Shown: positions 5,521 to 7,120 of the stretch, piece by piece
Position numbering within the stretch: position 1 is the stretch's first letter
How the letters are laid out: each line of letters begins with the position of its first letter
NCBI GenBank assembly: GCA_048976805.1
Contig: JBHGUR010000019.1
Span: forward strand, 1 to 7,120
DNA: 7,120 bases
Direction of reading: 5' to 3'
Source of the DNA: Ectobacillus sp048976805
Lineage (GTDB): Bacteria; Bacillota; Bacilli; Bacillales; Bacillaceae_G
Notes under the pieces: model-generated
Database searches by the model: none
What the model was told of the DNA's origin: nothing
What the model saw: the letters and a program-made list of their open reading frames with translations, nothing else
Position numbers and translations under genes: made by a program

Positions 5521-5658
5521 TCATTCCTTATCCAAGCCTTTGCGTATTAGCTCATAAACAGCACCTGCAAAGGTTGGGATATTGCGTTTTTCCCTGTATT
5601 CTTCAATCCGCACTACTAAATCGACAGGAAATTTAATCAACTTTGCTATACGTTCCAT
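5521..5658 (-). CDS. Ribbon-helix-helix (CopG-like) DNA-binding protein of the IS
   Basis: This 45-residue gene begins MERIAKLIKFPVDLVVRIEE. The order fits a ribbon-helix-helix repressor: strand AKLIKF (5-10), helix A DLVVRIEEYREKRNI (13-27), turn PT, helix B FAGAVYELIRKGLDK (30-44). RHH proteins bind as dimers and insert the two strands into the major groove. The start is supported by AAAAGGAGTGA, with 5 nt to the ATG. It is divergent from tnpB across an 88-bp region full of AGTATA/TATACT palindromes, one of which covers the tnpB -10 box. I infer that it represses tnpB and perhaps itself. No toxin partner is seen: tnpB points away, and ecsC converges on its 3' end. RHH family confidence is good; the regulatory target is inference. 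Confidence 0.82.
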   Translation of the reverse strand: MERIAKLIKFPVDLVVRIEEYREKRNIPTFAGAVYELIRKGLDKE

Positions 5659-5675
5659 TGGTTTCACTCCTTTTA

Positions 5676-5685
5676 AGTATATACT
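5676..5685. promoter_or_regulatory. Operator-like palindrome near the RHH gene start
   Basis: AGTATATACT is a perfect 10-bp palindrome located two bases before the tnpB -35 box and 6 bp upstream of the GGAG core of the RHH ribosome site. It shares the AGTATA/TATACT half-site with the longer inverted repeat at 5707-5727. Confidence 0.5.
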
Positions 5686-5686
5686 A

Positions 5687-5715
5687 TTGACATATACTAA
5701 TACTACATATATACT
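5687..5715 (+). promoter_or_regulatory. Near-consensus sigma-A promoter of tnpB
   Basis: TTGACA (5687-5692, perfect -35) and TATACT (5710-5715, 5 of 6) are separated by exactly 17 bp. Transcription would begin near 5722, giving a short leader of about 25 nt. Such a strong promoter for a transposon nuclease implies tight repression, probably by the divergent RHH protein. Confidence 0.85.
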
Positions 5716-5727
5716 TATAGTATATAT
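5707..5727. promoter_or_regulatory. Inverted-repeat operator over the tnpB -10 box
   Basis: ATATATACT (5707-5715) and AGTATATAT (5719-5727) form a perfect 9-bp inverted repeat with a TAT centre. It overlaps the tnpB -10 and start site, the usual position for a repressor operator. Half-sites recur at 5676-5685 and as TATACT at 5693-5698. Confidence 0.6.
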
Positions 5728-5746
5728 TAAAAGGAGGTGAAAATCA

Positions 5747-6868
5747 ATGATGGTAAATAAGGCATATAAATTTAGAATCTATCCAAACAAAGAACAAGAA
5801 ATATTAATTAATAAAACATTTGGTTGCTGTCGATTTGTATTTAATCATTTTTTAGCAAAATGGAATGATGCTTACAAAGAAACAGGTAAAGGATTGACTT
5901 ATAACGCTTGTTCTTCTCAATTAACACAAATAAAAAAGGAATTAGTGTGGTTAAAAGAAGTCGACAGTATTGCAATTCAATCTTCACTCAAAAACCTTGC
6001 TGATGCTTATTCTCGCTTCTTTAAGAAGCAAAACGATGCACCTCGCTTCAAGTCCAAAAAGAATAAGGTTCAATCTTACACGACTAAATATACAAACGGA
6101 AACATTGCCATTATAGATAACAAAATTAAGCTACCTAAACTTGGTCTTGTTAAGTTTGCCAAAAGTCGAGAAGTAGAAGGTCGTATTCTTAGTGCGACTG
6201 TTAGACGTAATCCAACTGGTAAATATTTTGTTTCAATCCTTACTGAAACAGAAGTACAAGAGTTGCCTAAAACTGACTCGGCAGTTGGCATAGATGTTGG
6301 TTTAAAGGACTTTGCTATTCTTTCAGACGGAATAACATATACCAATCCCAAATGGTTTCGTAAATTAGAAGATAAGCTAGCGAAAGCACAACGTATTCTT
6401 TCAAGACGTAAGAAAGGTGGTTCAAATTGGAATAAGCAGCGTATTAAAGTGGCTCGTATTCATGAAAAAATCACAAACACTAGAAATGATTACTTGCATA
6501 AAATCTCTACCGAAATCATCAAAAACCACGATGCAATTGGTATTGAAGATTTGCAGGTATCTAATATGTTGAAAAACCATAAATTAGCCAAAGCGATTAG
6601 TGAAGTATCATGGTCACAATTTAGAACGATGTTAGAGTACAAAGCGAAATGGTACGGAAAGCAAGTTGTAACGGTGGCGAAAAATTTTGCATCTAGTCAG
6701 CTTTGTTCGTGTTGTGGCTACCAAAACAAAGACGTTAAAAATCTTGCGTTGCGTGAATGGGAGTGTCCTAATTGTCATACCCATCATGACCGAGATATTA
6801 ACGCAAGTATCAATATCAAAAATGAAGCCATAAGGCTTCTAACCGTAGGGACTACGGGGATAGCTTAG
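5747..6868 (+). CDS. tnpB: IS605-family RNA-guided nuclease TnpB
   Basis: The 373-residue protein has the N-terminal region typical of OrfB/TnpB (KAYKFRIYPNKEQE at 5-18, then CCRFVFNHFLAKWN) and a full RuvC nuclease core: D183 in GIDVG (RuvC-I), E267 in GIEDL (RuvC-II) and D350 in DRDINAS (RuvC-III). A four-cysteine zinc ribbon, C320/C323 and C340/C343, sits between II and III. All catalytic residues are present, so it is unlikely to be a nuclease-dead TldR-type derivative. TnpB proteins cut DNA matching the guide of their omega RNA next to a TAM and help retain the IS at its donor site. AAGGAGGTGA, 6 nt upstream, supports ATG 5747; ATG 5750 is an alternative. Its last 45 bases carry hairpins of the omega RNA. 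Confidence 0.96.
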   Translation: MMVNKAYKFRIYPNKEQEILINKTFGCCRFVFNHFLAKWNDAYKETGKGLTYNACSSQLTQIKKELVWLKEVDSIAIQSSLKNLADAYSRFFKKQNDAPRFKSKKNKVQSYTTKYTNGNIAIIDNKIKLPKLGLVKFAKSREVEGRILSATVRRNPTGKYFVSILTETEVQELPKTDSAVGIDVGLKDFAILSDGITYTNPKWFRKLEDKLAKAQRILSRRKKGGSNWNKQRIKVARIHEKITNTRNDYLHKISTEIIKNHDAIGIEDLQVSNMLKNHKLAKAISEVSWSQFRTMLEYKAKWYGKQVVTVAKNFASSQLCSCCGYQNKDVKNLALREWECPNCHTHHDRDINASINIKNEAIRLLTVGTTGIA

Positions 6869-6935
6869 TAAATTAAGGTTCATTAGAACCTTCTACCTAA
6901 GAATCCACTACGGCTTTAGCCTAGTGGTAGTTCAA
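6820..6935 (+). ncRNA. Omega RNA (reRNA) scaffold of the TnpB element
   Basis: The tnpB 3' end and following sequence hold a ladder of perfect hairpins: GAAGCC/GGCTTC (6824-6839), CCGTAG/CTACGG (6843-6857), AAGGTTC/GAACCTT (6875-6892) nested inside CTTAG/CTAAG (6864-6868 and 6897-6901), and the right-end hairpin (6905-6927). This fits known omega RNAs, which overlap the tnpB 3' end and stop at the IS right end. The guide would be the first 16-20 nt of flanking DNA from about 6936. The 5' end cannot be fixed from sequence. Confidence 0.75.
6905..6927 (+). other. Right-end subterminal hairpin of the IS element
   Basis: CCACTA (6905-6910) pairs with TAGTGG (6922-6927), with a bulged C and an inner GGC/GCC pair around TTTA. 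It mirrors the left-end hairpin and is followed by TAGTTCAA, taken as the right boundary. Confidence 0.85.
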
Positions 6936-6995
6936 TGCATATAGTTTATGAAGGTGTATTTATTTTATCCTCATGAGTCGAAAGGAGAAAAAGCT

Positions 6996-7120
6996 TTGAT
7001 AAAAGCAATTATTTTTGATTTCGACGGTTTAATTATAGACACAGAGACTCCCTGGTTTGAGGCTTATAAAGAAACTTTAGGTTATTATAATGTTGATTTG
7101 CCCCTTGAACATTATGTAAA
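6996..7120 (+). CDS. HAD-superfamily hydrolase, YhcW-like (5' part only)
   Basis: The first 41 codons begin MIKAIIFDFDGLIIDTET, which holds the HAD motif I DxD (D8 and D10): the nucleophile aspartate and the acid/base aspartate. The GLIIDTE continuation is typical of the beta-phosphoglucomutase-like subfamily and resembles B. subtilis YhcW. The remaining motifs and the cap domain lie beyond the window, so the substrate cannot be judged. The start is TTG at 6996, supported by AAAGGAG (6981-6987), 8 nt upstream. No ATG fits better. The IS right end lies about 60 bp upstream, and no clear promoter is seen in that gap. The gene might formerly have been read from the ecs operon. Confidence 0.85.
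   Translation, partial: MIKAIIFDFDGLIIDTETPWFEAYKETLGYYNVDLPLEHYV

Larger units (their letters stand above)
5455..6935 (+). mobile_element. IS200/IS605-superfamily element, IS1341 type (tnpB, no tnpA)
   Basis: The element is about 1.48 kb, with no terminal inverted repeats or target duplication evident. Its ends carry subterminal hairpins of the same design: CCCCTA-t-GCC-TTTA-GGC-TAGGGG on the left and CCACTA-c-GGC-TTTA-GCC-TAGTGG on the right. The left end follows TTTAT (5450-5454), a TAM-like target. The right end is set at TTCAA, because IS608 elements end with TCAA; both ends are uncertain by a few bases. It holds a divergent small RHH gene and tnpB, with an omega-RNA-like 3' region. Without the Y1 transposase TnpA it would need one in trans to move. 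The interior is more AT-rich than the flanking ecs genes. Confidence 0.88.

Noticed and set aside
5521..5658. RHH gene as the antitoxin of a toxin-antitoxin pair
   Set aside because: No toxin-sized gene follows it on the same strand; ecsC converges on it and tnpB diverges from it.
6076..6351. Minus-strand frame of 91 codons opposite tnpB
   Set aside because: It is antisense to the RuvC-coding part of tnpB and has no independent support.
5747..6868. Nuclease-dead TnpB-like regulator (TldR)
   Set aside because: D183, E267 and D350 are all present and the zinc ribbon is complete.

Overview
The window looks like chromosomal DNA from a Bacillaceae species, probably a thermophile of the Geobacillus/Parageobacillus/Anoxybacillus group. 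The evidence is the hpr(scoC)-yhaH-hit // ecsA-ecsB-ecsC neighbourhood known from Bacillus subtilis, strong AAGGAGG-type ribosome binding sites and extended -10 promoters. The B. subtilis neighbours trpP and serC, which I recall lying between yhaH and hit, are absent. A small two-helix membrane protein gene stands in that interval. The species assignment is inference.

Layout. Positions 1-356 hold two nearly identical 180-bp tandem units with conserved hairpins, probably a duplicated structured RNA or leader. They abut the 3' end of hpr (minus strand). Next come a 16-bp terminator hairpin, yhaH (minus), a short plus-strand membrane protein gene, and hit (minus), which meets the small gene tail to tail with a 1-bp gap. 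The hit/ecsA intergenic region (2137-2735) is unusually long. It contains a minus-strand intrinsic terminator with no obvious gene feeding it and five copies of a GACACCYCATTT motif in two alternating flanking contexts. The ecsA-ecsB-ecsC operon follows on the plus strand: ABC ATPase, membrane subunit and EcsC protein. ecsA and ecsB overlap by 20 bp, and a terminator/attenuator hairpin overlaps the ecsB stop.

An IS200/IS605-superfamily element of the IS1341 (tnpB-only) type is inserted exactly at the ecsC stop codon (about 5455-6935). It has matching subterminal hairpins at both ends, an intact TnpB with all RuvC and zinc-ribbon residues, an omega-RNA-like 3' region, and no tnpA. It also has a 45-codon divergent gene for a ribbon-helix-helix protein. 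The shared intergenic region carries a near-consensus promoter for tnpB embedded in AGTATA/TATACT palindromes, so the element appears to encode its own repressor circuit. Downstream of the element a HAD-family hydrolase gene (YhcW-like, TTG start) begins and runs off the window.

How the genes fit together: Hpr represses exoprotease and sporulation genes, and Ecs affects secretion and the intramembrane protease RasP, so the chromosomal part is a conserved secretion/protease-control neighbourhood. The most novel-looking parts are the RHH-tnpB circuit, the tandem 180-bp RNA-like repeat and the alternating repeat array between hit and ecsA.
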